From contig NZ_MAQW01000012.1 of the NCBI RefSeq assembly GCF_001682855.1, forward strand, positions 930,001 to 994,000: a stretch of 64,000 nt of DNA, read 5' to 3'. Shown in pieces: positions 18,122-27,182 of this stretch; position 1 is the stretch's first letter; each line of letters opens with the position of its first letter. The DNA comes from Bacillus sp. FJAT-27264. Its GTDB lineage: Bacteria; Bacillota; Bacilli; Paenibacillales; Paenibacillaceae. Below the pieces are notes generated by a model. The model saw only the letters and a program-made list of their open reading frames with translations. It made no database searches and was not told the origin of the DNA. The translations under genes were made by a program, and so were the position numbers.

Positions 18122-19129
18122 CTATTTTTTTAACAGCAAATAAGCGAAATAGGGTACTCCAATCAGTGACACCATGACGCCTGCCGGGAGACCATCGGGG
18201 TCGACCAGATTCCGTCCAACTGTATCGGCCAAGAGCAGCAGCCACCCACCAAGCAGCACCGCTACAGGAATAAATAATTGATTTCTCGGTCCGACCAGCG
18301 CTTTGGCAATATGCGGAGCCAGCAGACCGATGAAGGCAATCCCTCCGGTGACCGATACTGCTGATGCCGCCGCAGCGACAGCAACCACGATAAGAAGCAG
18401 ACGCTCCCGATCCAGATGGACACCAACACCAATCGCCGAAGCTTCGCTCAAGTTGAGTAGATTAAGCTGCCTGGATTTGAACAATGTAAACGGAATAAGC
18501 AGAATTAGCCACGGAAGCAATGCCCATATAAACGGCCAATCCGTACCCCATATGTTCCCCGCGATCCATTTCGCAATGAAATCCACCTTAGAGCGTTCCG
18601 CCGAAGAAATGATTACGATCATAACCCCTGACAAAGCCAGAGAGAAGCCTACCCCAACCAATACCAGACGAGTCGGATCAAGACCTCGGGAACGGCTATA
18701 CGAGAAAATATAAATGAGTATCGCTGTAATTAATGCCCCGAGAAACGCCACGAGCGGCAGCATATATACGTATGATCCCACTTTGACCGGGAAATACAGG
18801 AAGAAGATCGCAATTGCTACGCCTGCCCCGGAATTAATCCCAATGATGCCCGGATCAGCCAGATCGTTGCGGGTAATACTTTGCAGAATCGACCCGGATA
18901 ACGCCAAGGCCATCCCCGCCAGCAGCGTGATCAGAATTCTCGGCAGTCTGACAGAGAACAGGACAAAATCTTCTTTGAACGTGCCATGACCCGATAAAAC
19001 AGGGATCAGTCGGTTAAAAGACAATGACGAATAGCCTACGCCCATACTGATTACAGCGGTCAGGACAATAAGCCCCAGACTGATCAACACAATAAGACGT
19101 TGTTTGCGAACAAGAGCGGACAATGTCAT
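18122..19129 (-). CDS. FecCD-type iron-siderophore ABC permease (second subunit)
   Basis: 335 residues and about ten membrane helices. Family motifs are visible: LLAGMALALSGSILQSITRNDLADPGIIGINSG (family region about 70-105), FIGLLAPHIAKALVGPRN near residue 265, and DTVGRNLVDPDGLPAGVMVSLIGVPYFAYLL at the end. It forms the translocation pore with the preceding permease. Its ATG overlaps the upstream stop by 4 bases (ATGA), showing translational coupling; GGAGG lies 12 bases before the start. No ATPase gene follows: a terminator comes 15 bases after the stop. As in the FeuABC-YusV system of B. subtilis, a shared ATPase elsewhere is likely. Confidence 0.92.
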   Translation of the reverse strand: MTLSALVRKQRLIVLISLGLIVLTAVISMGVGYSSLSFNRLIPVLSGHGTFKEDFVLFSVRLPRILITLLAGMALALSGSILQSITRNDLADPGIIGINSGAGVAIAIFFLYFPVKVGSYVYMLPLVAFLGALITAILIYIFSYSRSRGLDPTRLVLVGVGFSLALSGVMIVIISSAERSKVDFIAKWIAGNIWGTDWPFIWALLPWLILLIPFTLFKSRQLNLLNLSEASAIGVGVHLDRERLLLIVVAVAAAASAVSVTGGIAFIGLLAPHIAKALVGPRNQLFIPVAVLLGGWLLLLADTVGRNLVDPDGLPAGVMVSLIGVPYFAYLLLKK

Positions 19130-20136
19130 GAGAGTGCTTTGCCTCCTTTACGTACGACAAACAAGAAGAAGGGTAAGCCCACCATCGCTACAATAGCTGC
19201 CATCGGAGTCTCATAGGGCGCATTTATAGTACGACCGAGCGTATCGGCCAACAGCATAAAGCTGGCGCCAGCGAACACGGAGAACGGCAAGATGTACCGG
19301 TAATCGGTGCCAACAATCATGCGGACAATGTGTGGAATCATCAGCCCCAGGAAGGCAATGTTTCCGACAAGCGCTACCGCTGCCCCCGTCAGCAGAACGA
19401 CCAGAGTAAACAGGATAAATTTGACCCGTACGAGCTTTTGCCCCAGTCCCATTGCAATCTCATCACTCAGGCTAAGAATGGTTAAATGATTGGAATACAT
19501 AATCGCCACCACAATTGCTATCACAATAACTGGTGTGATCACTTGTAGCTGTCCCCAAGTTGTGCCGATCAATCCCCCGGCGGTCCACATCGAGACGTCC
19601 TTGGATATTTTGAAAACAATACTGATGCCATCTGCAATGGCATACAGAAAGGCGGAAATAGCCGCTCCCGCCAGCACGATGCGGATGGGAGACAGTTTCC
19701 CTTGTCGCATGGAGCCAAGTCCGAGGACCAGGCCCGCACCTAATGCAGAACCGATAAAACAGGCCAGCATAATGCCGAAGTAGCCTACTCCCGGAAGAAA
19801 TGCAAAGGCCACAGCCAACGCCATATTTGCTCCAGAGGTCAGACCCAGCAGGCCAGGATCCGCGAGCGGATTACGGGTTACGCCTTGCATAATGGAGCCG
19901 GATACCGCAAATGCGGCACCGACTAGCATCGCAGCCAGCTCACGCGGCATACGAATTTCACGCAGGATGAGAACATTCTCACTAGACGCACCCGGAGAAG
20001 TTAGCGCCAGCCATAGATCATACAGCGTTATTTCCTTTGCTCCCAGCACCATAGAAATAGCGAAGGAGACAACGAGCACCAGCACACTGCCAATTAGCTT
20101 ATAGAAAAATGGGACTGAACGTTTTTTATCTCTCAT
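19126..20136 (-). CDS. FecCD-type iron-siderophore ABC permease (first subunit)
   Basis: 336 residues with the FecCD layout: ALSGSIMQG-like VSGSIMQGVTRNPLADPGLL segment near residue 80, FLGLMIPHIVRMIVGTDYR near 265 and DTLGRTINAPYETPMAAIVA near 300. It pairs with the downstream permease as a heterodimer in the inner membrane. The ATG comes 3 bases after the stop of the binding-protein gene and no good ribosome binding site is visible, so translation is probably coupled. The permease pair lies behind the Fur-type box at 21141-21157. Confidence 0.92.
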   Translation of the reverse strand: MRDKKRSVPFFYKLIGSVLVLVVSFAISMVLGAKEITLYDLWLALTSPGASSENVLILREIRMPRELAAMLVGAAFAVSGSIMQGVTRNPLADPGLLGLTSGANMALAVAFAFLPGVGYFGIMLACFIGSALGAGLVLGLGSMRQGKLSPIRIVLAGAAISAFLYAIADGISIVFKISKDVSMWTAGGLIGTTWGQLQVITPVIVIAIVVAIMYSNHLTILSLSDEIAMGLGQKLVRVKFILFTLVVLLTGAAVALVGNIAFLGLMIPHIVRMIVGTDYRYILPFSVFAGASFMLLADTLGRTINAPYETPMAAIVAMVGLPFFLFVVRKGGKALS

Positions 20137-20139
20137 TGG

Positions 20140-21096
20140 TTACTTGTTCAGGAAGCTCTTGATAAAGAAATCCAATTGATATTCCAGGCTCAGCGGATCA
20201 TTGAAGTAGAACGACTTGGCATCCACTTCATAGACATGATTATTTTTCACAGCTGGAAGGTTCTTGTAGGTTTGAGTATCCTGGAAGCTGTTATCCTCAT
20301 CGGCATTTTTACTGAAGATAATATAATCACCTACATAATCCTTCATCACTTCTGTAGACAATGCCAAATAACCGTCTTTCGCTGTTGCTTCTATCGTCTT
20401 CTCAGGTAGACTGAAACCAAGATCACCATATAGAAGCTCTGTACCACGTCCAAAGTTATATCCATACACGTACAACTGTTTGTTGAAGGTCTCAATTACC
20501 GTCACCGTTGCGCCTTTGCCAACCTTCGCTTTAATCTCTTCGCCGGCTTTTTCGGAACGTGCCTTGAACTCATCGACCCAGGTCTGTGCTTCTTTTTCTT
20601 TATTCAACAATTTCCCCACTTCAAGCTGCTGTGTCAAATAATCTACTTTAGCATAAGTAAAAGTGACGGTTGGAGCAATTTGCTTTAACTTGTCATAGTT
20701 TTGAATATCGCTAAGACCGATAATGAGATCCGGCTGCAGCTCAATGATTTTCTCCAGACTTTCATCCGTAACAGCCTCAACGTCTTTCAGCTCATCTTTA
20801 AATCTTGGGTTCTCCTTGGACATCTCGTCCACGCCCACTACCGGCACACCAAGCGCCATCACATTTCCTGTTAAGAATCTGGTCAGTACAACTACACGCT
20901 GCGGATGTGAAGGAACTTCCACAGGGCCGTTCTCAGATTGATAAGTAAAGGTTCCCGCTGGTTCTGCTCCCGAGGACTGGGCTGCCTCAGATGAGGAATT
21001 ATTGACGCTCTTCTCAGCATTATTGGTTTGATTGGCGCCACAGGCGCTCAGAATAACTACTAAAGATAAGATTACCGGTACGAAAAGCTTTTTCAT
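20140..21096 (-). CDS. Iron-siderophore-binding lipoprotein
   Basis: About 318 residues. A lipoprotein signal peptide ends in LSACG (lipobox) at about residue 20. A Ser/Ala/Asn linker and a FhuD/FeuA-type periplasmic-binding fold follow (RVVVLTRFLTGNVMALGVP, LQPDLIIGLSDIQ, and the C-terminal LPAVKNNHVYEVDAKSFY). It captures a ferric siderophore at the outer face of the membrane and passes it to the FecCD pair. An upstream in-frame ATG at 21147 lies inside the Fur-type palindrome; the Met at 21096, preceded by GGGAGAGAG, is the likely start. Confidence 0.92.
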   Translation of the reverse strand: MKKLFVPVILSLVVILSACGANQTNNAEKSVNNSSSEAAQSSGAEPAGTFTYQSENGPVEVPSHPQRVVVLTRFLTGNVMALGVPVVGVDEMSKENPRFKDELKDVEAVTDESLEKIIELQPDLIIGLSDIQNYDKLKQIAPTVTFTYAKVDYLTQQLEVGKLLNKEKEAQTWVDEFKARSEKAGEEIKAKVGKGATVTVIETFNKQLYVYGYNFGRGTELLYGDLGFSLPEKTIEATAKDGYLALSTEVMKDYVGDYIIFSKNADEDNSFQDTQTYKNLPAVKNNHVYEVDAKSFYFNDPLSLEYQLDFFIKSFLNK

Positions 21097-21140
21097 CGGA
21101 TGACTCTCTCCCTTTTTATAATGACTATGTACAATGAATA

Positions 21141-21180
21141 TTCTCATTGATAATGAGTTTCATTTTCATAACCTATTATA
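21141..21180 (-). promoter_or_regulatory. Fur-type box and activator-type promoter of the iron operon
   Basis: CTCATTGATAATGAG at 21143-21157 is a perfect 6-3-6 palindrome resembling half of a Fur box. The minus-strand -10 TATAAT (21175-21180) has only TGGTTT at the -35 position, so it probably needs an activator such as the adjacent AraC-type regulator. The Fur site would cover the start of transcription. Confidence 0.6.
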
Positions 21181-21231
21181 GTAAGCCTGATTTCGCTAAA
21201 CCATGGCTTATTGTTGGGAAAGAAGCTTGGA

Positions 21232-22890
21232 CTATTGAATGCCGGTAAATAATGCCACTGCACGTTGCAACTGTAGACGAATAGAAACGGGGTTATACGG
21301 AATCCATTCATCGATGTCCAGATGATGTACTTTATCGTTCCGAACCGCCGAAAGCCCCTTCCAGTATGAGGACTGAAGAATAGCATCGGCATGGGCGAAA
21401 GAACCTTTCGGGTCTGGGAATACAAAAACAAGCAAGCGATCACCCGCATAATCAGCAAGCTCCGCCAGCTCAATAGAAATGGAATGAAATTGATTACCCA
21501 GCCGTTCTATCTCCTGTCCGATTTTGGCCGGGGGCTTCAGCCCAAGCGAATGGTACATTACATATCCTACATTTCGGGCGCCGTATACCTGCATCTGCTC
21601 CGGACGCAGAATCAGAATCGTAATCGTTTCCTTGGCGACCGCACTTTCCTGGATCAGCAGACGAGCTTCCTGTTCCTCTTGCGCAAACATCGCGAGCCAC
21701 TCTTCTGCCCTTTCACTTCGCTGGATGGCCTGCGCAATAAGGCGGAAGTGTTCTTTCCAGCTTAGCTCCATCCAAGATATTTCTATAACCGGTGCAACCG
21801 CCCGCATATGCCCGAGATTCAAGCCAAATCTGTGCAAATGCTGCTGTGCCGCGATAATCAGCTCAGAGTTTGTCTCCAGTAACACCGAATTAAGCTGCTC
21901 AGGAGAAGCATCTGCGCTGATAAATCTCATGTTTTGCGGTTTCTCCAGTTCGGCAATATTCACATATTCACCGTTCTCCGCAATCGTCACAACGGGTTTA
22001 AGTCCAAGCAGCAACAGATGACTGGCATAAGGGGTTAGCACAACGGCTACGCGCGGTAAGGAAGATCGGCGGTTATAAGCGGAAGGCGCTGCCCCCGTCT
22101 GGCGCTTGAAACGGCGGCTCAGGTAAAATTCATCCTTATAACCTACCTTTTGCGCAATCTCACGAAGGGTACCCGAACCACTAATTAGCAATTCGATCGC
22201 CCGATGCACGCGCAACCGTGATAGATACTCCTGGGGGGAAAATCCGGTCAGGCGTTTAAATAATATAGAATAATGCGAACTGCTGATACCAGCCAGCGCC
22301 GCCAGCTGTTCTCGTGTTATTTTTTCGCTAAAATGATTCTCCAGGTAGGCAATGCTTCGATCCATACTCGGCTGGTCACTGACCGCATACTTCGCGTCCT
22401 CCCGCTCCAGCAGCTCCGCAATAATTTGATGAAAAACAATCTGATTCTTCACATGCCGGGCTTCATGGATCGGTGAACGGTAAAGATAAAGTTCTTCAAC
22501 CTTGCCCACAATATCAGGTTCGCAAAGAAAGAAATGAAGATTAGACCCACCCAGCACCTCGCTTCTCCGTACCATAGAACTTACAGGCGGAGAGATCGGT
22601 GGCTCCCAGATGCCAATGGAAAGCTTGTACGCATGAAGTGGCTGCAGGGAATTTGTAACTAATGCCGCATGAACCTGTGCAGGAATCAGCATAATGCTTC
22701 CTTCTTGCAGCTCAAAGGTCTGATCATCCAGCCGCAGCAATCCCTTGCCGCCTGCGATAGCAATCAGCACTGTAAAGTCCTCATGGATCTTATGCATGGG
22801 CTGATTAGAAGTTCCATATAACGAAAGAATCTGGGCAGCCGTATATAAAGGAAAGTGAGACTCCGCCCACTCCGAATTAACGTTGTTCAA
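21232..22890 (-). CDS. AraC regulator fused to siderophore-binding domain (Btr-like)
   Basis: About 552 residues. Residues about 1-140 form a cupin-like N-terminal domain. A double helix-turn-helix AraC domain covers about 165-265 (ITREQLAALAGISSSHYSIL, LREIAQKVGYKDEFYLSRRF). The C-terminal 270 residues are a FhuD-like binding fold (VVLTPYASHLLLLGLKP, YVMYHSLGLKPPAKIG). This is the layout of B. subtilis Btr, which activates feuABC when loaded with bacillibactin. The frame opens at 22941, but the TTG at 22890 has GGAGG 7 bases upstream and is the likely start. It lies directly upstream of the iron operon whose promoter lacks a good -35. Confidence 0.9.
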   Translation of the reverse strand: MNNVNSEWAESHFPLYTAAQILSLYGTSNQPMHKIHEDFTVLIAIAGGKGLLRLDDQTFELQEGSIMLIPAQVHAALVTNSLQPLHAYKLSIGIWEPPISPPVSSMVRRSEVLGGSNLHFFLCEPDIVGKVEELYLYRSPIHEARHVKNQIVFHQIIAELLEREDAKYAVSDQPSMDRSIAYLENHFSEKITREQLAALAGISSSHYSILFKRLTGFSPQEYLSRLRVHRAIELLISGSGTLREIAQKVGYKDEFYLSRRFKRQTGAAPSAYNRRSSLPRVAVVLTPYASHLLLLGLKPVVTIAENGEYVNIAELEKPQNMRFISADASPEQLNSVLLETNSELIIAAQQHLHRFGLNLGHMRAVAPVIEISWMELSWKEHFRLIAQAIQRSERAEEWLAMFAQEEQEARLLIQESAVAKETITILILRPEQMQVYGARNVGYVMYHSLGLKPPAKIGQEIERLGNQFHSISIELAELADYAGDRLLVFVFPDPKGSFAHADAILQSSYWKGLSAVRNDKVHHLDIDEWIPYNPVSIRLQLQRAVALFTGIQ

Positions 22891-22891
22891 A

Positions 22892-22925
22892 ACAAAGCCT
22901 CCATTATCATCATGATGAGGGGCTA
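22892..22925 (-). promoter_or_regulatory. Imperfect Fur-like site before the Btr-like gene
   Basis: ATTATCATCATGATGAG (about 22903-22919) is nearly an inverted repeat of ATTATCAT around one base, with one or two mismatches. A further TGATAATGA lies near 22960. This would let iron status control the regulator itself. Confidence 0.35.
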
Positions 22926-23014
22926 CTCGCCCCTGCATCATTTTAAGCCATATACATCTGATAATGAAGCATTAAATCTTTTCCATCAAAGTTAGACGTA
23001 TAGATCTCGCATAT

Positions 23015-23497
23015 TCAGCTTAAATCCAGTCGAAACAATAACGAATTCCTGTCCGGATATTCATAGGTTACGGGTAGTTCAGCTTTGGTAATTTCCTTGA
23101 AGCCGTTCTTTCTGTAAAATTGATGCGATCTATCGGCCGAGGAGGGGGTATCTAGAAGAACCGTCCGTCCTCCTTGTTGCTTGGCAAACTTTATAAGGAT
23201 TTCAAACAATGCTTTTCCAATCCCCAGTTCCTTGCCACGATACTCGCTGTACACGAAAAACTTTTTCAGAATGAACACCTCGTTCGTCTTCTTCATCAGT
23301 CCTATAGAACCGATCACTCTGTCCTTCTGATCCACAGCGATCCAGAATTCCCCTCCAGACTTAAGGTAGCAATTCGGGATATCCAAAATATCATTTTGCT
23401 CTTCGATCGAGATTCCCAGCTTGTACTCATCGTTCTGCACACCCAGCACAAGATCAATAATCCCCTGCTTATAACGTCCCTCATAGGTTGTAATCAT
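23015..23497 (-). CDS. GNAT family N-acetyltransferase
   Basis: About 160 residues. The GNAT core is visible: beta4 with VIGSIGLMKK, then the acetyl-CoA pyrophosphate loop EYRGKELGIGKALFEILIKF at about residue 95 (R-G-x-x-G-I-G-x-A pattern), and the C-terminal FYRKNGFKEI. It is a cytoplasmic acyltransferase of unknown substrate. The frame opens at 23593 but GGAGG lies 6 bases before the Met at 23497 (MITTYEGRY), which fits family length. It stands alone between the iron operon and an AraC regulator. Confidence 0.88.
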   Translation of the reverse strand: MITTYEGRYKQGIIDLVLGVQNDEYKLGISIEEQNDILDIPNCYLKSGGEFWIAVDQKDRVIGSIGLMKKTNEVFILKKFFVYSEYRGKELGIGKALFEILIKFAKQQGGRTVLLDTPSSADRSHQFYRKNGFKEITKAELPVTYEYPDRNSLLFRLDLS

Positions 23498-23639
23498 TCC
23501 GGTCCTCCTGCACTCTATACAAAATAATATCACTCCACTTCTCCACCTTACGGGATTTCCACTTATCAGTAAAATTGAAATATATGAAATCAACTATTGA
23601 TAAAAATGATATATATCAGACGAACTGCTTAAAGAAATA

Positions 23640-23690
23640 GAAAGAGGGCTGCTCCCGTAAGTCATTTTCATGACTTATAGAACAGCCCCG
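23640..23690 (-). terminator. Terminator of the AraC gene
   Basis: GGGCTG/CAGCCC outer stem and TAAGTCAT/ATGACTTA inner stem around TTTC; minus strand ends in CTCTTTCT. Confidence 0.7.
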
Positions 23691-23713
23691 ACATACTTGT
23701 TCAAATCGCTTGT

Positions 23714-24520
23714 TTAAAACAGTTGCTGCCTGTATTGCTCCGGCGACATGCCAATAAATTTCTGGAAGGCCCGGTAAAGCTGACTTGGACTCGCAAAACC
23801 AACATCCAGACTGATGTCGGTCACGGTATGTCTCGTAGAGCGAAGCCGCCGCTTAGCTTCGTCGATCCGGATTTTCAGCATGTACTGGTAAGGAGAACGT
23901 CCAATCAGTGCTTTGAAGGAACGGATAAAATGATATCTGCTCATCCCGGCGATTCCGGCAAGCTCTTCTATTGAAACTGGCTTCATGTAGCAATCCCGCA
24001 TATACTCCAGCACCCGAACCAAATGCGGGTCCTCGCAATCCGGAAGCCCCTTCTGTACGGTAGCATTGGAATCCTTCTGGTGATTCCCGCGCAGGATTCG
24101 GGACAAATAGTGTATGATCTCCAATTCCGTCTCTTCAATAAAGCCTGCCTCTGTCCCGTCATTCGAACATAGGGCTACACTCCATTTGCGGTGCTGCCGT
24201 AATAGCTCATCCCCATTCACACGCTGTTGTATAACAGGCTCCCATGGGCGGTCCAGTTCCCAAATCTCCATGAAGTCCTTCAGCTGGATAACAACCACAC
24301 CTTCCCCGTCCTTAATCTCAAAGGCATGACTGTCATTAGGGGACTTGATCAGCGCCTCTCCTCTCTCCAGCTGGAAGGAATTATTCTCCAAGTCAAAAGC
24401 GCAGGAACCGTACACAGGCACGGTGATCTGGTACATATTATTATGGCGATGCTTTTCGTTAATAAAACTATTCTCAATTCTCCACAGTTCCAGCCGTGGA
24501 GTTGTCATGTGTATCTGCAT
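23714..24520 (-). CDS. AraC family transcriptional regulator
   Basis: About 268 residues: an N-terminal cupin-like sensing domain (HRHNNMYQITVPVYGSC at about 25-42) and a C-terminal double helix-turn-helix (SIEELAGIAGMSRYHFIRSF, VTDISLDVGFASPSQLYRAF). A GTG at 24526 and an ATG at 24520 are both possible; GGTGAG lies 5 bases before the ATG, which is preferred. It is transcribed divergently from an Fsr-like exporter with about 120 bases between the starts, so control of that exporter is the natural guess. Confidence 0.88.
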   Translation of the reverse strand: MQIHMTTPRLELWRIENSFINEKHRHNNMYQITVPVYGSCAFDLENNSFQLERGEALIKSPNDSHAFEIKDGEGVVVIQLKDFMEIWELDRPWEPVIQQRVNGDELLRQHRKWSVALCSNDGTEAGFIEETELEIIHYLSRILRGNHQKDSNATVQKGLPDCEDPHLVRVLEYMRDCYMKPVSIEELAGIAGMSRYHFIRSFKALIGRSPYQYMLKIRIDEAKRRLRSTRHTVTDISLDVGFASPSQLYRAFQKFIGMSPEQYRQQLF

Positions 24521-24642
24521 GGTCACTCACCCGAGTTCAGTATAGCAAAAAATGCTCAAAAGAAAAGCATCAATCGCGACGACAGATCATCCGGCAATGC
24601 GCTAAGCTACCGAATAAGACAAACAAGCAAAGGATGATTGTT

Positions 24643-25857
24643 ATGAAAACTGTCTCAAGCCCTACCCTGGCAGCGGCCCGGTCGTACTCCGTGTACGCCT
24701 TGATCGGCGTTACGGTGGCCCATCTGCTGAATGACGCGATGCAGTCCGCTGTCCCAGCTGTTTTCCCGCTACTGCGGCAAACGCTCGACCTGAGCTTCGC
24801 TCAAGTCGGCTGGATTGCCTTCATGCTTAACGTAACCGCCTGCGTGCTGCAGCCGTTTATCGGAAGCCTGACGGACAAACGTCCAATGCCGCTACTGCTG
24901 CCCGGCGGAATGCTGTTCTCATTGATCGGCATCATTGGTATGGCCTATTCATCCCATTTTGCCGGGCTGCTGATTTCAGCCATGCTGCTCGGCATCGGCT
25001 CCTCTGTGCTCCACCCGGAATCCTCGCGCGTTGCCCATCTGGCTGCTGGCAAAAGCCACGGGATGGCCCAATCCGTCTTCCAGGTAGGCGGTAATACCGG
25101 CCAGGCATTGGCTCCACTGGCAGTCGGCTTTCTGGTTATGCCTTACGGAACAAGAGGGCTGATTATGTTCGCATTCGCTGCTGTCCTCGGCATCTTTCTG
25201 CAGTATGCCGTCAGCCGCTGGTATAAGCAGCAGCTTGTAGCGCCGAAGAAGGTTCAAGTGGCTGCAGCTGCAGTTCAGCATCCCCGCGGCTTCGTCGCAT
25301 TGGCGATCAGCTTGCTAATTGTGCTGCTCTTCTCTAAGTTCGTATATATCGCCAGCATGACCGGATACTACTCTTTCTATTATATGGATCGCTTTAATCG
25401 CCCGTTTGAGGATGCGCAGATTCCATTGTTCGCCCTTCAATTTGCCGGGATGCTCGGCACCTTACTGGGGGGACCACTTGCAGACCGGTTCGGACGCAAA
25501 AAGATCATCTGGTTCTCCATTGCCGGTACAGCTCCCTTTTCCCTGCTGTTGCCGTATGCGACGCCATTCTGGTCTATCATACTCTGCGGTCTGATCGGCG
25601 CCATCCTGATGTCCGGCTTCTCGGTCATCATCGTATATGCGCAAGCACTGCTACCCGGTAAAATCGGCACTGTATCCGGCTTGTTCTTTGGCTTAGCTTT
25701 CGGCCTGGCTGGACTCGGTTCAGTTATTATGGGCTGGCTGATCGACCTGACAGACGTCTCTTTTGTCATTCAGATATGTGCTTTCCTGCCACTGCTGGGA
25801 CTGCTGGCTATGTTCTTGCCATCCGACAGCAAGCTCGCGGGGAATACCCGCGGGTAA
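24643..25857 (+). CDS. MFS exporter, fosmidomycin-resistance (Fsr) type
   Basis: About 404 residues, 12 membrane helices. Fsr-family signatures are clear: VAHLLNDAMQSAVPAVFPL at the N terminus, GSSVLHPESSRVAHLAAGK at about 120-138, and SVFQVGGNTGQALAPLAVG at about 145-163. It is probably a drug or metabolite exporter of the inner membrane; fosmidomycin itself is not implied. The frame opens at 24496, inside the divergent AraC gene, but AAAGGA lies 8 bases before the Met at 24643, the likely start. Codon use turns GC-richer than in its neighbours. Confidence 0.9.
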   Translation: MKTVSSPTLAAARSYSVYALIGVTVAHLLNDAMQSAVPAVFPLLRQTLDLSFAQVGWIAFMLNVTACVLQPFIGSLTDKRPMPLLLPGGMLFSLIGIIGMAYSSHFAGLLISAMLLGIGSSVLHPESSRVAHLAAGKSHGMAQSVFQVGGNTGQALAPLAVGFLVMPYGTRGLIMFAFAAVLGIFLQYAVSRWYKQQLVAPKKVQVAAAAVQHPRGFVALAISLLIVLLFSKFVYIASMTGYYSFYYMDRFNRPFEDAQIPLFALQFAGMLGTLLGGPLADRFGRKKIIWFSIAGTAPFSLLLPYATPFWSIILCGLIGAILMSGFSVIIVYAQALLPGKIGTVSGLFFGLAFGLAGLGSVIMGWLIDLTDVSFVIQICAFLPLLGLLAMFLPSDSKLAGNTRG

Positions 25858-25923
25858 GGATGTTTTAGTAACCGTCTCGGCATGTAATTGGATATTAAGA
25901 TAGGATATTAAAATGGACACAAA

Positions 25924-25969
25924 AATAGCATCGAACGCCGTTTTATTGTAAGCGGTTCTCGATGCTATT
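25924..25969. terminator. Bidirectional terminator between fsr-like and binding-protein genes
   Basis: AATAGCATCGA pairs with TCGATGCTATT, with an inner GAAC/GTTC pairing. It separates two convergent genes. Confidence 0.75.
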
Positions 25970-25985
25970 GCTCTAGTTGATCTTA

Positions 25986-27068
25986 CTACTTGCTGCCTGT
26001 AACCGCAGCTAAAACATCATCAATGACGTTGCCTTCCGCAATTGGACCGCTAGACATCCAACTTCTCGCCGACACCTTAAATACGTGATTTTGCTTAACA
26101 GCCGGCATCGCCTTCCAAAGACCCAGCTTCTCAACCTCTGTAGTAGCAGCGGCTTCTTTATCGAATTCTTCCTTCGTACTGATAGAGCCACCATACATCG
26201 CAAACACATAGTCTGCGGTTATGGAAGGCAGCTTCTCAAGCGAGGTATTAATCCCCCAATCATCCGTTGCGGCCTTCTTTAATTCCTCAACGCTGGCATC
26301 GGGGTGTAACCCCAGCTTCTCGTAGATCAGGGGTGCAAAGCTAGGAAAGAACACTTGCAGGTCCTTGTCTGATGGACGCATATAGACTACTGTTTTATCA
26401 GCTCCAACTGCGGAAACAATGGTTTCCTTGGCTTGCTTGATTTTATCGTCATTAGCCTGAATCACAGCTTGTGCTTTATCTTCAAGGCCAGTTATTTTTC
26501 CGATCTCGGTGATCGAGGACTTCCAATCATCTGGCGCATAAGGAACTGTCGGAGCAATTTTGCTCAGCTCGTCATATCCACTTTGATCCGTAAAATATTG
26601 CTGGAGAAGTATAAGATCTGGTTTCGCCGCCAGAATCGCTTCCAGGTTCGGCTTCATATCTGCGGTTCCCGACAGTGGAATTCCCAATTCTTTGAGCTTG
26701 TCTTCCAGATAATAGCCGTCGAATCCATAGGCATACACCATTGGAACCCCCAATGAAAGGGTGATATCTTCAAGCCCAATCACGGCAACGCGCTTCGGGT
26801 GTGTTGGAACTTTAGTCTCCCCGTAGGCATGCTTGATCGTTAACGTCTCAGCGGCTTCCGTCTGCGACGAATTATTTCCCTGTGCTGAACCAGAAGCATC
26901 AGTAGAGGCTGCTACTTTCTCATTGATTCCCGTATTCGTATTATTTCCGCAAGCGCTGACCAAGACCGTCAGTAGCAATATAATCATTAGCCCTGCCATG
27001 TTCCGAAAACTGCTTTGACCCCCAAGGACACCCCGTCTTGTCCCGTTGGCTCTCTCTGTCTGATGCAT
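25986..27068 (-). CDS. Iron-siderophore-binding lipoprotein (second)
   Basis: About 360 residues. A basic N terminus, hydrophobic helix and lipobox VSACG at about residue 40 precede a Ser/Asn-rich linker and a FhuD-like fold (RVAVIGLEDITLSLGVPMVY, AKPDLILLQQY, MPAVKQNHVFKVSARSW). It binds a ferric siderophore or haem-like ligand outside the membrane. Two adjacent ATGs (27071, 27068) follow GGAGG; the second has the better 7-base spacing. A Fur box lies in its leader. No permease follows, only a terminator, so it may deliver to the FecCD pair at 18122-20136. Confidence 0.9.
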   Translation of the reverse strand: MHQTERANGTRRGVLGGQSSFRNMAGLMIILLLTVLVSACGNNTNTGINEKVAASTDASGSAQGNNSSQTEAAETLTIKHAYGETKVPTHPKRVAVIGLEDITLSLGVPMVYAYGFDGYYLEDKLKELGIPLSGTADMKPNLEAILAAKPDLILLQQYFTDQSGYDELSKIAPTVPYAPDDWKSSITEIGKITGLEDKAQAVIQANDDKIKQAKETIVSAVGADKTVVYMRPSDKDLQVFFPSFAPLIYEKLGLHPDASVEELKKAATDDWGINTSLEKLPSITADYVFAMYGGSISTKEEFDKEAAATTEVEKLGLWKAMPAVKQNHVFKVSARSWMSSGPIAEGNVIDDVLAAVTGSK

Positions 27069-27093
27069 CATATTCCCTCCGTCACTGTAATTA

Positions 27094-27132
27094 ATAATGA
27101 TATTGATTATCATTATCGACTAGGACATTATA
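27094..27132 (-). promoter_or_regulatory. Fur box and activator-type promoter of the second binding protein
   Basis: ATAATGATA (27094-27102) and TATCATTAT (27108-27116) form a perfect 9-bp inverted repeat with a 5-bp centre, close to the Fur consensus. The -10 is TATAAT (27127-27132, minus strand), with no good -35. The box covers the expected start of transcription. Confidence 0.85.
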
Positions 27133-27182
27133 CAACACACTTGCAACAACGGGAATACGAAAAGATGCCGACTTTTCTCGGG

